Source of the DNA: Kribbella sp. ALI-6-A
GTDB lineage: Bacteria; Actinomycetota; Actinomycetes; Propionibacteriales; Kribbellaceae
Assembly (NCBI RefSeq): GCF_001984195.1
Contig: NZ_MTQN01000009.1
Location: 496,001-560,000, forward strand
DNA length: 64,000 bases
Direction: 5' to 3'
Positions 1 through 9,119 of the stretch are shown piece by piece (within the stretch, counting starts at the first letter, position 1; the number at the start of each line of letters is the position of its first letter). The position numbers and the translations under genes are program-made. Under the pieces are notes generated by a model that did not search any database, had not been told where the DNA came from, and saw only the letters and a program-made list of their open reading frames with translations.

Positions 1-1
1 G

Positions 2-796
2 CTGCTCGGCGTCGGGGTCGGCGTACCGGGGGCGGTGGATTCGCAGGCGTCCGGGATCGTGGACGCGCCGACGCTGGGCTGGCAGGCGGCGCAGGTCGGG
101 CCGACGCTGCGTGCGGCGCTCGACACCCCGGTGCTGGTCGACAACGACGTGAACACCCTGGCCGCCGCAGAGCGGCTCTACGGGATCGGCCGGGACCACT
201 CGGCGTACCTGGTGGTCACGATCGGGCGCGGCATCGGGTGCGGGATCGTCGTTGACGGCGGCATCTACCGCGGCGCGAACGGCGGCGCCGGGGAGATCGG
301 GCACATCCCGGTCTTCGGCGACGGTGATCTTCCGCCCTGCACGTGCGGCTCGACCGGTTGCCTGGAGGCATACATCGGGGCCGCAGGCATCGTTCGCGCC
401 GCTCGCGCCCGGAAGGCGATCGGCCCGCGCGGGACCATCGCCACCCTGGTACGGGCCGCGGGCAACGGTGACGCCGCGGCGCGACAGATCTTCGAGCAGG
501 CCGGCGCGATGCTCGGCCGGGCGCTCGCCGGGGTGATCCACACGGTCGACCCCGAGGTGGTCGTGCTGATGGGTGAGGGGGTGGACGGGTGGGAGTTCTG
601 GCAGACCGGTTTCGAGCCGTCGTTCCGGCGATCGTTGCTACCGGCCCGCAAAGACGTGCCGGTCGTGGTGGAACCGTGGACGGAGGACCAGTGGGCCCGC
701 GGGGCCGCGTCGCTGGTGCTCACCTCCCCGTTCGACTCGGCCGGCAACGGCGGCGAGCAGAGCCGCCTGGTCCGCGCGCGGATGGGGACCCGATGA
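2..796 (+). CDS. ROK family protein (sugar kinase or repressor), 5' end cut off
   Basis: The frame is open from the window edge, so the N-terminus is missing; 264 residues are visible. ROK proteins are either sugar kinases or, with an N-terminal winged helix, sugar-responsive repressors of the NagC/XylR kind. Visible are GVGVPGAVD, then [10 protein letters not shown] with the aspartate that serves as catalytic base in ROK kinases, then the zinc motif [10 protein letters not shown]. The stop overlaps the next permease start by four bases (ATGA), so it belongs to the sugar operon that follows, as its regulator or as the kinase for the released sugar. Without the N-terminus the choice between the two cannot be made. 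Confidence 0.9.
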   Translation: MLGVGVGVPGAVDSQASGIVDAPTLGWQAAQVGPTLRAALDTPVLVDNDVNTLAAAERLYGIGRDHSAYLVVTIGRGIGCGIVVDGGIYRGANGGAGEIGHIPVFGDGDLPPCTCGSTGCLEAYIGAAGIVRAARARKAIGPRGTIATLVRAAGNGDAAARQIFEQAGAMLGRALAGVIHTVDPEVVVLMGEGVDGWEFWQTGFEPSFRRSLLPARKDVPVVVEPWTEDQWARGAASLVLTSPFDSAGNGGEQSRLVRARMGTR

Positions 797-1752
797 ACGG
801 GGTGACGGTGGAGGCACGCGCGACCGCCGCCGGTCCGGTCCGGGACCTGCCTACCACACCAAAGCGTCCACGCCGCCGCCCAGGACAGTGGAAGCGCCTC
901 GGCTGGGTGCTGTTCTTCTTGCTGCCGAGCGCCATCCCGTTGTTCGTCTTCACGCTGATCCCGATGGTGTCGTCGCTCTGGGTCAGCCTGCACCAGTGGA
1001 ACCTCATCTCCCCGATGAAGTGGGTCGGCTTCGGCAACTACGCCAACCTGCTCGGTGACGAGATGACCCGCCGGGTCTTCCTGCACACACTGATCTACGT
1101 CGTCGGCTACCTACCCCTCGTGTACGTCGGCGGGCTGCTCCTGGCGCTCGCACTCAACCAGAAGCTGAAGGGCCGCTCCTTCCTGCGAGCGACGTACTTC
1201 CTCCCGGTGGTGACCAGCTGGGTGGTCGTCGCGCTGGTCTGGAAGTGGCTGCTCAACCCCACCAACGGCCTGGTCAACCAGGTGCTCGGCGCGATCGGCC
1301 TGCCCGAGCCGGGCTGGTGGACCGATCCCCAGTGGGCGCTGCCCGCGGTGATGCTCTCGTCGGCCTGGAAGGACCTGGGCTTCGTGATGGTGATCCTGCT
1401 GGCCGGGCTGCAGGCCATTCCCGGTGAGCTCCACGAGGCCGCGATGGTGGACGGCTCGAGCCCCTGGCAGCGCTTCTGGCGGGTCACGCTTCCGCTGCTG
1501 TCTCCGTCGACCTTCTTCGTGGTGGTGATCTCGCTGATCAACGGCTTCCAGGTGTTCGACCAGGTCTACGTGATGACCGCGGGCGGCCCGGCCGGGTCCA
1601 GCCAGGTGGTCGTCGGGCAGATCTACGACCTGACCTTCCGCTACGGGCGCGCCGGTGAGGCCTCCGCGCTCTCCTGGATCCTGTTCGCGGTCATCCTGCT
1701 GATCACCGTCGTCCAGATCCGCGGCCAGCGCCGGTGGGTGCACTATGCGTGA
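793..1752 (+). CDS. Sugar ABC transporter permease, MalF/UgpA type (CUT1)
   Basis: A 319-residue inner-membrane permease for carbohydrate import. A basic cytoplasmic N-tail (about residues 1-35) is followed by six predicted membrane helices. The EAA loop that docks the ATPase reads [20 protein letters not shown] in the second half. The ATG at 793 is chosen because it overlaps the ROK stop (ATGA); the open frame runs further upstream, but only as antisense-like sequence inside the ROK gene. It pairs with the permease that overlaps its 3' end by eight bases. Substrate is inferred from the glycosidases downstream: an alpha-glucoside or alpha-xyloside oligosaccharide. Confidence 0.95.
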   Translation: MNGVTVEARATAAGPVRDLPTTPKRPRRRPGQWKRLGWVLFFLLPSAIPLFVFTLIPMVSSLWVSLHQWNLISPMKWVGFGNYANLLGDEMTRRVFLHTLIYVVGYLPLVYVGGLLLALALNQKLKGRSFLRATYFLPVVTSWVVVALVWKWLLNPTNGLVNQVLGAIGLPEPGWWTDPQWALPAVMLSSAWKDLGFVMVILLAGLQAIPGELHEAAMVDGSSPWQRFWRVTLPLLSPSTFFVVVISLINGFQVFDQVYVMTAGGPAGSSQVVVGQIYDLTFRYGRAGEASALSWILFAVILLITVVQIRGQRRWVHYA

Positions 1753-2569
1753 CACGCGCTCGCTGCCCGCCAGACTGGCCCTGTACGCCGCGGTGCTGGT
1801 GGGCGCCGCGATCATGCTCTTCCCGTTCCTGTGGACGGTGATCACCTCGATCACCCCGGAGGGCTCGCTGGCCGACGGCCCGAAACTCGTCGTCGACGAT
1901 CCCACCCTGAACGCCTACCGCACCCTGCTCGACGCGATCCCGATGTGGCGGATCATGCTGAACTCGCTCGGCATCGCGATCGCCTCCACCGTGCTGCAAC
2001 TCGTCACCGGCGCGATGGCGGCGTACGGGTTCGCGCGGTTGCAGTTCCCGTTGAAGAACGTCGTGTTCGGGTTCTACCTGGCCACGCTGATGGTGCCGCT
2101 GCAGGTGCTGGTCGTGCCGCTGTTCATCGAGATGAAAACGCTGAACCTGCAGGACACGTACTTCGCGCTGCTCGCCCCGACGATCGCGTCGGCGTTCGGG
2201 GTGTTCCTGCTCCGGCAGGCAGTCACCGCCGTACCGCTCGAACTGGACGAGGCCGCCACCATCGACGGCGCGGGACACCTACGCATCTTCACCACCATCG
2301 TGCTGCCGCTGATCCGGCCCGCGCTGGCGACCGTCGCGGTGTTCGCGTTCATGGGCAGCTGGAACAGCTTCCTGTGGCCGCTGGTGGTGATCAGGTCGCC
2401 GGAGTTCATGACGCTCCCGCTCGGCCTGTCCACCCTGCAGGGCCAGTTCACCACCCAGTGGGACGTCGTGATGGCGGGTTCCGTCGTCTCGATCGTGCCG
2501 ATCGCTGTCGTCTACCTGCTCGCGCAGCGCCACATCATCGCCGGTGTCGCACACACCGGCATCAAGTGA
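1745..2569 (+). CDS. Sugar ABC transporter permease, MalG/UgpE type (CUT1)
   Basis: A 274-residue second permease of the CUT1 importer, with an N-terminal helix (about residues 10-32), a periplasmic-side loop and five more predicted helices. The EAA motif reads ELDEAATIDGAGHLRIF, typical of MalG-like subunits. The start overlaps the upstream permease by eight bases, so translation is probably coupled. It forms a heterodimer with the preceding gene product. No ATPase gene lies in the operon, so the energising subunit must be encoded elsewhere, as with the shared MsiK of Streptomyces. Confidence 0.95.
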   Translation: MRDTRSLPARLALYAAVLVGAAIMLFPFLWTVITSITPEGSLADGPKLVVDDPTLNAYRTLLDAIPMWRIMLNSLGIAIASTVLQLVTGAMAAYGFARLQFPLKNVVFGFYLATLMVPLQVLVVPLFIEMKTLNLQDTYFALLAPTIASAFGVFLLRQAVTAVPLELDEAATIDGAGHLRIFTTIVLPLIRPALATVAVFAFMGSWNSFLWPLVVIRSPEFMTLPLGLSTLQGQFTTQWDVVMAGSVVSIVPIAVVYLLAQRHIIAGVAHTGIK

Positions 2570-2597
2570 GGGCCTGCACCAACCGAAAGAAGGCATC

Positions 2598-3848
2598 ATG
2601 GCTCTACTCAAGTTCGCCGTGGCGGGGGTGGCCGCGGCGCTCGCGCTGACGGCCTGCGGCCAGGGATCGGCCACCAAGGAGGCGGCCGCGCCGGAGGGCA
2701 AGTCCGTCGTCCGCTACATGAACTTCTCGTCCAACGACGGCCACGAGAAGGACCTGACGGCGATCGTCAACGCCTTCCAGACCGCCAACCCGAACATCAC
2801 CGTGCAGGTCGAGACCGTTCCGTACGCCGACTACTTCACCAAGCTGCAGACCTCGGTGGCCGGCGGCAACGCGGCCGACGCGTTCGAGCTGAACTACGAG
2901 AACTTCGTCACCTACGCCAAGAACGGCTCGCTGGCCGAGCTGAAGGACGTCGACGGCTCGGTCTACAAGAAGTCCCTGTACGACGCGTTCAACGCCGACG
3001 GCAAGCAGTACGGCGTGCCGGAGTCGTTCTCCAACGTGGTGCTGTTCTACAACAAGGCGCTGTTCAAGAAGGCCGGTGTGGCGGAGCCGACCGCGGAGTG
3101 GACCTGGAAGGACGAGCAGGCCGCGGCCGCCAAGCTGACCGACAAGGGCGCAAAGGTCTGGGGCGACTACCAGCCGGTGTCGTACAACGAGTTCTACAAG
3201 GTGCTCGCGCAGAACGGCGGTGAGTTCCTGAACGCCGACCGGACCGAGGCGACCTTCAACTCACCCGAAGGCGTCGAGGCGGCGAAGTTCCTGATCGACA
3301 AGGTCGGCAAGTCCATGCCGACCGAGGCCGACGGCGCCGGTACGCCGGACTTCGACTCCAAGCTGTTCAAGTCCGGCAAGCTCGCGATGTGGCACACCGG
3401 GATCTGGATGTTCTCCGCGATGGCCGACGCGCCGTTCGAGTGGGACGTCGTGGTCGAGCCCGGCAACACCAAGAAGGCGTCGGCGATGTTCGTCAACGGC
3501 CTGGTCGTGTCGGCGGCGTCGAAGAACGCGGAGGCCGCGCAGAAGTGGATCACGTTCCTCGCCTCGTCCGACGAGACCACCAAGACCCGGCTCGCGAGCT
3601 CGTGGGAGCTGCCGCCGGTCGCCGACGAGGCCAAGCTGGCGCCGTACCTGGAGCAGCCGAAGCCGGCCAACCGCGAGGCCGTGTTCGCCGCGCTCGAGGA
3701 GACCGTGCTGCCGCCGGTGATCGAGCGTCAGCAGGAGATGCAGGACCTGGTCACCCAGGAACTGACCTCCGCCGCGGCCGGCCGCAAGCCGGTCGAGAAG
3801 GCGCTGGCCGACGCCCAGACCAAGGTCAACGGCCTGCTGAAGAAGTGA
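2598..3848 (+). CDS. Sugar-binding lipoprotein of ABC transporter (SBP family 1)
   Basis: A 416-residue extracellular solute-binding protein that captures the sugar for the two permeases upstream. The ATG at 2598 is preceded by a purine-rich ribosome site (AAAGAAGG). The N-terminus is a lipoprotein signal with lipobox LTAC and lipid-bearing Cys20. The body has the usual family pattern, with NVVLFYNKALFKKAG as the hinge region and aromatic residues available for sugar stacking. A longer in-frame start exists but would put about 18 residues before the signal peptide. It lies 28 bases after the permease and 8 bases before the GH15-like gene. Confidence 0.93.
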   Translation: MALLKFAVAGVAAALALTACGQGSATKEAAAPEGKSVVRYMNFSSNDGHEKDLTAIVNAFQTANPNITVQVETVPYADYFTKLQTSVAGGNAADAFELNYENFVTYAKNGSLAELKDVDGSVYKKSLYDAFNADGKQYGVPESFSNVVLFYNKALFKKAGVAEPTAEWTWKDEQAAAAKLTDKGAKVWGDYQPVSYNEFYKVLAQNGGEFLNADRTEATFNSPEGVEAAKFLIDKVGKSMPTEADGAGTPDFDSKLFKSGKLAMWHTGIWMFSAMADAPFEWDVVVEPGNTKKASAMFVNGLVVSAASKNAEAAQKWITFLASSDETTKTRLASSWELPPVADEAKLAPYLEQPKPANREAVFAALEETVLPPVIERQQEMQDLVTQELTSAAAGRKPVEKALADAQTKVNGLLKK

Positions 3849-3856
3849 AGGACGCG

Positions 3857-4975
3857 ATGATCCCCACCTCCGCCCCGAACCTGAGCGAGCTCGCCCGGCT
3901 GCGCGAGCTCGCCAGGCACAGCCACACGGTGATCACCCAGCACCAGGACCCGGGTGGCGCCTATCCCGCCGCGCCGACGTTCTCGGCGTACCGGGGGTAC
4001 GCGTGGCTGCGCGACGGCTCGTTCACGGCCGAGGGCATCTCCCGGTACGGCGACGTCGCCTCGGCCGGCCGGTTCCACGACTGGGTGGACGGCGTACTGC
4101 GTCGTCGCCGCGCGCAGGTGGACGACCTGCGCGCGGCCCTGGCCCGGGGCGAGACGCCGTCGCCCGAAGCGATGCTGCCGACCAGGTTCACCTTCGACGG
4201 GCAGAACGGGTCGGACCCGTGGTGGGACTTCCAGACCGACGGGTACGGGATGTGGCTGTGGTCCGTCATCACGCATGCCGCGCGGCACGGGCTGGACCTG
4301 GCCCGGTGGCAGGCGGGGATCGACGTGGCGGTGGACTATCTGATCGCCTTCTGGGACCGTCCCTGCTACGACTGGTGGGAGGAGCACGTCGAGCAGCGGC
4401 ACGTGTCGACGCTCGGCGCGATCTACGGCGGGCTGGTCGCCGTCGCGCCGCACACCTCGACGCCGGTGCTGGAGGTCGCCGGGCGGATCCGGACGCTGGT
4501 CGAGACCGAGGGTGTGCACGACGGTCACCTGGCCAAGTGGCTGGGAAGTTCGGCCGTCGACGGATCGTTGCCGTCGTGCGTCGTCCCGTTCGGACTGGTT
4601 GCCCCCGGCTCCCAACTGGCGGGCGGCACTCTCGCGGCCGTCGCGCAGGAGCTCGACGTGGACGGCGGCGTGCACCGCTTCACCGCCGACGTGTTCTACG
4701 GGGGCGGGCAGTGGATCCTGCTGTCCGCCCTGCTCGGCTGGAACCTGGCCGCGGCGGGCGACACCGTCGGCGCGTGGCGGCATCTTCGCTGGATCGCCGA
4801 TCAGGCGGACGAGAACGGCGACCTGCCCGAGCAGGTCGGCCACCGGCTGCTCCACCCCGACTCCCGTGAGGAGTGGGTCGCCCGCTGGGGCACCGTCGCG
4901 AGTCCACTGCTCTGGTCCCACGGCATGTACCTGATCCTCGCCGACGAACTCGGCATCACCGACAAGGACGCTTGA
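3857..4975 (+). CDS. GH15-like glycoside hydrolase (glucoamylase/trehalase fold)
   Basis: A 372-residue protein with the signatures of the (alpha/alpha)6-barrel glucoamylase family: AYRGYAWLRDGSFTAEG near residue 40, WDFQTDGYGMWLW near 120, and DWWEEHVEQRHVST around 175, where Glu175/Glu176 would supply the general acid. LPEQVG with Glu325 matches the second catalytic glutamate near the C-terminus. There is no signal peptide, so it should act on imported oligosaccharide in the cytoplasm. It is shorter than full glucoamylases because the N-terminal beta-sandwich is absent. The ATG lies 8 bases after the binding-protein stop behind GAAGGA, and the stop overlaps the next start (TGATG). Exact linkage specificity is unknown. 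Confidence 0.85.
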   Translation: MIPTSAPNLSELARLRELARHSHTVITQHQDPGGAYPAAPTFSAYRGYAWLRDGSFTAEGISRYGDVASAGRFHDWVDGVLRRRRAQVDDLRAALARGETPSPEAMLPTRFTFDGQNGSDPWWDFQTDGYGMWLWSVITHAARHGLDLARWQAGIDVAVDYLIAFWDRPCYDWWEEHVEQRHVSTLGAIYGGLVAVAPHTSTPVLEVAGRIRTLVETEGVHDGHLAKWLGSSAVDGSLPSCVVPFGLVAPGSQLAGGTLAAVAQELDVDGGVHRFTADVFYGGGQWILLSALLGWNLAAAGDTVGAWRHLRWIADQADENGDLPEQVGHRLLHPDSREEWVARWGTVASPLLWSHGMYLILADELGITDKDA

Positions 4976-7143
4976 TGCTCACGCACCGACCCCACGGCAT
5001 CGAACACCCGTACGCCGCTTCGCCCGACCAGCGCGTCCCCGTGCTTGCGCTGACCGGCCAGTCCGTTCGGCTCGGCGTCGTCGCGCCCGACGCAGGCCAG
5101 GTGATGTGCGAATGGGGCTCGGTGGAGCTGCCGATGGAACGAGCTGTCACGGCGGCCGCGGACGCTGCCGCGCTGGCCGGCGGCGACGGGCATCTGAGCG
5201 AGGCTCAAGCCAAGTCTCTCGGCGCCGACGGCGCGTGGTCGGTGACCACTCCCCCGGTGCTCGAGCCGGTGAAGTACCGATTCCGCGCCGGCACGGTGAC
5301 CACCGAGTGGTTCGAGGTTTCGCCTGCCGCGTGGGCGTCGTCCGGCGGGGAGATTCGCGGTGGGGACGGGCGGGTGCGCAACGTCGAGTGGTTGACCTCG
5401 GCGGAGGGCGTGCACCGGGCGCGGTTGTCCTTCGAGCTCGGACCCGACGACCACCTGGTCGGGTTCGGCGAGCGGTACGACGTACTGGATCAGCGTGGGC
5501 GTGACCTGGACGCGGTCGTGTTCGAGCAGTACAAGTCGCAGGGGGTTCACGGGCGGACCTACCTGCCGATGCCTTTCGCGCATGTCGTGGACGGATCGGG
5601 CAACGGCTGGAGCTTCCACGTCCGGACCTGCCGGCGTACGTGGTACTCCTCGGACGAGACGAAGCTGACGATCGAAGTGGCTCTGGGCAATGAGCCGGTG
5701 GTTGACCTGGGCATCTACGAGGGTTCGCCGACCGAGGTGCTCAAGGCCTTCCTGGACGAGGTGGGCCGGGCCGAGGAGCTGCCCTCGTGGGTGTTCCGGC
5801 TGTGGGCCTCGGGCAACGAGTGGAACACCCAGGAGCTGGTCACCGCCCGGATGGACACGCACCGGGACCTGTCGATCCCGGTCGGGGTCGTGGTGATCGA
5901 GGCCTGGAGCGACGAGGAGGGCATCACCATCTGGCGGGACGCGCGCTACGAGGTGACCACCGACGGCAGCGCACACGCGGCGAGCGACTTCACCTATCCC
6001 CCGGACGGCGCCTGGCCGGACCCGAAGGCGATGATCGACGACCTGCACGCGCGCGGGATCAAGGTGATCCTGTGGCAGATTCCGCTGCAGAAGACCGAGT
6101 TCAGCACCGGACAGGTGGCGGCCGACGCCGCGGCGATGGTGCGTGACGGCCACGCCGTGCTGGAGGCCGACGGTACGGCGTACCGCAACCGTGGCTGGTG
6201 GTTCCCGCAGGCGTTGATGCCCGACCTGTCGGTGCAGCGCACCCGCGACTGGTGGACGGCGAAGCGGCGCTACCTGGTCGAGGACCTGGACGTCGACGGG
6301 TTCAAAACCGACGGCGGCGAGCACGCGTGGGGTCACGACCTCGTCTACGCCGACGGCAAGCTCGGTGACGAGGGCAACAACCTGTACCCGGTGCACTACG
6401 CCCGGACGTTCGGCGACCTGCTCCGTTCGGCCGGCAAGGCGCCGGTCACCTTCTCACGCTCGGGCTTCACCGGTTCGCAGGCGCACGGCATCTACTGGGC
6501 CGGCGACGAGGACTCCACCTGGGAGGCGTTCCGCTCGTCCGTGACCGCGGGCCTGACCGCCGCCTCGTGCGGGATCGTGTACTGGGGCTGGGATCTGGCC
6601 GGATTCTCCGGACCGGTGCCCGACGCCGAGCTTTACCTCCGCGCGGCCGCCGCCTCGGTGTTCATGCCGATCATGCAGTACCACTCGGAGTTCAACCACC
6701 ACCAGCTCCCGCTCCGCGACCGCACCCCTTGGCACGTCGCCGAGATGACCGGCGACGACCGGGTCGTCCCCCTCTTCCGCTCGTACGCCGAACTCCGCGA
6801 ACGCCTGGTCCCCTACCTGACCGAACAGGCCGCCCGGACCATCAGCACCGACCGCCCATTGATGCGCCCGCTCTTCTTCGACCACGCCGACGATCCCGAG
6901 GTGTGGAACCACCCACACCAGTACCTGCTCGGCGACGACCTGCTGGTCAACCCGGTGCTGGAGCCCGGCGCGACGCACTGGACGACGTACCTGCCCGCCG
7001 GCGACTGGACCGACGTCTGGACGGGCGAGCCGGCCGGCGCCGGACAAGTCACCCGCGAGGTGCCGCTGACCGTCGTACCGGTGTATGCGAAGACCAGCAG
7101 TTGGCAACGGCTCGCGCCGATCTTCGTCACGCCAGGTACGTGA
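4975..7143 (+). CDS. GH31 glycoside hydrolase (alpha-glucosidase or alpha-xylosidase)
   Basis: A 722-residue cytoplasmic retaining exoglycosidase. The nucleophile motif FKTDGGE carries Asp446, and the general acid/base is Asp511 in [11 protein letters not shown], both in the order expected for the GH31 (beta/alpha)8 barrel. An N-terminal beta-sandwich covers about residues 1-260 and a C-terminal beta domain follows residue 600. KTD rather than WxDMNE resembles alpha-xylosidase and sulfoquinovosidase branches, so isoprimeverose-like or alpha-glucoside substrates are both possible. Its ATG shares a base with the upstream stop. The 3' end overlaps the convergent ribB gene by 17 bases. Confidence 0.93.
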   Translation: MLTHRPHGIEHPYAASPDQRVPVLALTGQSVRLGVVAPDAGQVMCEWGSVELPMERAVTAAADAAALAGGDGHLSEAQAKSLGADGAWSVTTPPVLEPVKYRFRAGTVTTEWFEVSPAAWASSGGEIRGGDGRVRNVEWLTSAEGVHRARLSFELGPDDHLVGFGERYDVLDQRGRDLDAVVFEQYKSQGVHGRTYLPMPFAHVVDGSGNGWSFHVRTCRRTWYSSDETKLTIEVALGNEPVVDLGIYEGSPTEVLKAFLDEVGRAEELPSWVFRLWASGNEWNTQELVTARMDTHRDLSIPVGVVVIEAWSDEEGITIWRDARYEVTTDGSAHAASDFTYPPDGAWPDPKAMIDDLHARGIKVILWQIPLQKTEFSTGQVAADAAAMVRDGHAVLEADGTAYRNRGWWFPQALMPDLSVQRTRDWWTAKRRYLVEDLDVDGFKTDGGEHAWGHDLVYADGKLGDEGNNLYPVHYARTFGDLLRSAGKAPVTFSRSGFTGSQAHGIYWAGDEDSTWEAFRSSVTAGLTAASCGIVYWGWDLAGFSGPVPDAELYLRAAAASVFMPIMQYHSEFNHHQLPLRDRTPWHVAEMTGDDRVVPLFRSYAELRERLVPYLTEQAARTISTDRPLMRPLFFDHADDPEVWNHPHQYLLGDDLLVNPVLEPGATHWTTYLPAGDWTDVWTGEPAGAGQVTREVPLTVVPVYAKTSSWQRLAPIFVTPGT

Positions 7144-7750
7144 CGAGGTCCGCGATCGAGACCATCGCGAAGTCATGAGCGTCGGCGAACGCGCGCAGGT
7201 CGGCGCCGGTCATCAGCGTGCCGTCGTCGTTCATCAGCTCGCCGATCACCCCGACCGGCGGCAGCCCGGCCAGCCGGACGAGTTCGACCGTCGCCTCGGT
7301 GTGACCGGGCCGCTGCCGGACACCACCGTCGACCGCGCGCAGCGGGAGGATGTGACCGGGCCGAATCAGATCCGCGGGCTGCGCCGACGGGTCGGCCAGC
7401 ACGCGCACGGTGCGGGCCCGGTCAGCGGCCGAGATGCCGGTGCCGACACCGGTACTCGCGTCGATCGACACCGTGTACGCCGTGCGCAGGCTGTCCTGGT
7501 TGTGCGGGACCATCAGCGGCAGCTCGAGCCGGTCGAGGATCTGCGGCGCGGCCGGCGCGCAGACGTACCCGCTGGTGTAGCGGACCAGCAGCGCCATCAG
7601 TTCGGGCGTAGCCAGGCTCGCGGCGAAGGTCAGGTCGCCCTCGTTCTCGCGGTCCTCGTCGTCGACGACCACGACCGGGCGGCCACGGCCGATCTCGGCG
7701 ATCGCGCGGTCGATGGTGTCCAGGCGGGTTGTCGTCACGGCGGTGCTCAC
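7127..7750 (-). CDS. ribB: 3,4-dihydroxy-2-butanone-4-phosphate synthase
   Basis: Converts ribulose-5-phosphate into the four-carbon precursor of riboflavin plus formate. The acidic catalytic loop [10 protein letters not shown] is at residues 30-39, RPGHILPL and the histidine of [14 protein letters not shown] follow. At 207 residues it is a stand-alone RibB, without the GTP cyclohydrolase II half of RibBA fusions. The GTG at 7750 is chosen because GAGAGGAC lies just upstream and because the longer open frame would run through the FMN riboswitch. No other riboflavin gene is nearby, so it is probably an accessory copy controlled by FMN. Confidence 0.95.
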   Translation of the reverse strand: MSTAVTTTRLDTIDRAIAEIGRGRPVVVVDDEDRENEGDLTFAASLATPELMALLVRYTSGYVCAPAAPQILDRLELPLMVPHNQDSLRTAYTVSIDASTGVGTGISAADRARTVRVLADPSAQPADLIRPGHILPLRAVDGGVRQRPGHTEATVELVRLAGLPPVGVIGELMNDDGTLMTGADLRAFADAHDFAMVSIADLVTYLA

Positions 7751-7872
7751 GGTCGCTGTCCTCTCGGCAAGGCGCTCCGGGGCAACGACAAGCTCCGCGA
7801 CGCCGGCCACGCCGCGCCCGGGTGTTCGCACCCAGGCGTCGACGGACGACGTCCCGCAGATTGCCACGTGCG

Positions 7873-7987
7873 TCTTCCCATCCGGACTTTCACCGTCGGT
7901 CCTGGAATTCCACCAGGTCAACCGGACCTCCTTGCGGAGGTACGGGTCGCGGACTGTCACCGCCGGCTCGGAATTTCACCGACCCCA
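7873..7987 (-). promoter_or_regulatory. FMN riboswitch (RFN element) upstream of ribB
   Basis: Read on the minus strand the region contains, in order, GGTCGGTGAAATTCC, GCCGGCGGTGACAGTCCGCG, a variable GC-rich hairpin, a second GAATTCC with GACCGACGGTGAAAGTCCGG, and ATGGGAAGA. These are the conserved blocks of the RFN aptamer, which binds FMN and shuts down riboflavin genes. About 120 bases separate it from the ribB GTG, room for an expression platform. A strong hairpin with a U-run is not obvious, so translational control is as likely as termination. Confidence 0.95.
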
Positions 7988-8040
7988 GAGCACGTGTTCT
8001 ACGTTTGGCCGCCAGTCTATCGGCAGACTCGGCCCGCGCG

Positions 8041-8181
8041 GTGTTTTGTCGGTCTCAGCTGATCGGCATCTCCTCGGGGAGCGAGACGCTGATCAGCGCG
8101 GTCGACAAGATGCCGCGCAAGAGCGTGCCGGTGGTGGACAAGGTCGTACAGGTCATCGGCGGCCTCGCCGACGCGACGTAG
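8041..8181 (+). CDS. Possible small protein or gene remnant
   Basis: A short frame from GTG 8041 encodes about 46 residues, ending VVDKVVQVIGGLADAT. From about 8057 to the stop the third codon positions are almost all G or C, as in real genes here, but the first codons are poorer and no ribosome site precedes the GTG. It could be a small protein or the tail of a decayed gene. I do not recognise the sequence. It lies between the riboswitch and the small acidic protein gene. Confidence 0.3.
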   Translation: MFCRSQLIGISSGSETLISAVDKMPRKSVPVVDKVVQVIGGLADAT

Positions 8182-8231
8182 CTTTCCCAGTTGGGTACAG
8201 GGGTTGGAAAGCACCACCGAGGAGGAGTCCA

Positions 8232-8420
8232 ATGAGCACCAGCCAGGTCAATCCCCCGCCCTTCGACGGCCCCGAGAGGGACGCGACCGACGCCGACCAG
8301 GACCCGAACACCGTGAGCGACCGGGCCGACGAAGGCAAGCCGCTGGCGGAGTCGGGCCTGCCCGACCCCGACGAGGCTCCCGCTGACGACGACCCCAACG
8401 ACCAACTCCTCCGCGACTAG
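8232..8420 (+). CDS. Small acidic protein, 62 residues, unknown function
   Basis: A 62-residue protein, very rich in Asp, Glu and Pro (for example DEAPADDDPNDQLLRD at the C-terminus), with no hydrophobic segment and almost certainly disordered. A perfect GAGGAGG-type ribosome site (8219-8225) sits seven bases before ATG 8232, which is the main reason to call it. High third-position GC is kept throughout. Similar short acidic proteins are common in actinomycetes without assigned function. It is followed directly by a TetR-like remnant and appears to be transcribed alone. Confidence 0.75.
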   Translation: MSTSQVNPPPFDGPERDATDADQDPNTVSDRADEGKPLAESGLPDPDEAPADDDPNDQLLRD

Positions 8421-8665
8421 CTCGGCTGGAAGAACTCCAGCAACCTCCGACTGGCGTCCGACCTGCTCACGCTCGCCAGCGGAGAAGCTGTCCTGGCGGC
8501 GATCGGCGGCGTCGACCTCGACACGGTCGTGCCGGCGGTCGCCGCGGTCAACGCCTACGTGATCGTCGCGGTTCGCCGGGAGATCCTCACCTGGACGCCG
8601 ACCAGTCGTTCCGGATCGGCCTCGACCTCCTGCTAGACGGCATCGCGGCCCGCATCTCGGGCTGA
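8421..8665 (+). pseudogene. Remnant of a TetR-type regulator C-terminal domain
   Basis: Starting right after the stop of the small acidic gene, one frame reads LASGEAVLAAIGGVDLDTVV and then VAAVNAYVIVAVRREIL, like the ligand-binding helices of TetR-family regulators. Near 8590 the match jumps to another frame, reading LDADQSFRIGLDLLLDGIAA and then RISG before TGA 8663-8665; the phrase F-x-x-GLDLLLDG is typical of TetR C-termini. There is no start codon or DNA-binding domain. I take it as a truncated, frameshifted relic; the assignment rests on this pattern only. Confidence 0.55.
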
Positions 8666-8680
8666 CCCCACCCCGCGACC

Positions 8681-8708
8681 TGAGCACCGCCCTCCAGGGC
8701 GGGGCTCA
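8681..8708. terminator. GC-rich hairpin, likely terminator
   Basis: TGAGCACCGCCCT is followed after two bases by AGGGCGGGGCTCA, giving a stem of about 12 pairs with one mismatch. There is no T-run, as is usual for actinomycete terminators. It separates the TetR relic from the PadR promoter. Confidence 0.6.
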
Positions 8709-8720
8709 CGCATGTCTGCG

Positions 8721-8763
8721 TAGCACACTGGGATAGACGATGGACATTAGTGTGTGCCACACA
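8721..8763. promoter_or_regulatory. Candidate operator of the PadR regulator
   Basis: TAGCACACT (8721-8729) and TGTGTGCCACACA (8751-8763) are related repeats, the second nearly palindromic, ending 15 bases before the PadR start. PadR proteins usually repress their own promoter, so autoregulation is plausible. This is inferred from position and symmetry only. Confidence 0.45.
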
Positions 8764-8777
8764 GTATCGTGTGAGGC

Positions 8778-9119
8778 ATGGCCGACGCCGAAGAACTGAT
8801 TCTCAGCCAGGCCCAGGAGCTCCGTCGCGGGACGGTCGTCCTGGCCTGTCTCGCGCTGCTCGAAGCACCGCAGTACGGCTACGCGCTGCTGGTGACGCTG
8901 AACGACGCGGGCGTCACGGTCGACGGCAACACGCTGTACCCGTTGCTGCGCCGGCTGGAGAAGCAGGGCCTGCTGACCAGCGACTGGAACACCGACGAGT
9001 CGCGGCCGCGCAAGTTCTACCGCGTCACCCCGGAAGGCTCGCGCGTGCGGGCCGGCCTGGTGCGCGAGTGGGAGGACCTGGTGGACTCGATCGCCCGACT
9101 GACCAAGGAGAACCGATGA
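8778..9119 (+). CDS. PadR family transcriptional regulator
   Basis: A 113-residue winged-helix repressor. QYGYALLVTLNDAG, NTLYPLLRRLEKQGLL and RKFYRVTPEGSRV are the recognisable PadR blocks: helix 2, the recognition helix and the wing. A short helical tail (to residue 113) would form the dimer. Its stop overlaps the start of the membrane protein by four bases (ATGA). Pairs of a PadR regulator and a membrane protein with an N-terminal HAAS-type helical domain are common in Gram-positive bacteria, where the regulator controls the partner in response to membrane or drug stress. Confidence 0.92.
   Translation: MADAEELILSQAQELRRGTVVLACLALLEAPQYGYALLVTLNDAGVTVDGNTLYPLLRRLEKQGLLTSDWNTDESRPRKFYRVTPEGSRVRAGLVREWEDLVDSIARLTKENR

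Noticed and set aside
7751-7960. Longer N-terminus for ribB
   Set aside because: It would translate through the FMN riboswitch; the GTG at 7750 has a ribosome site and starts where family homology starts.
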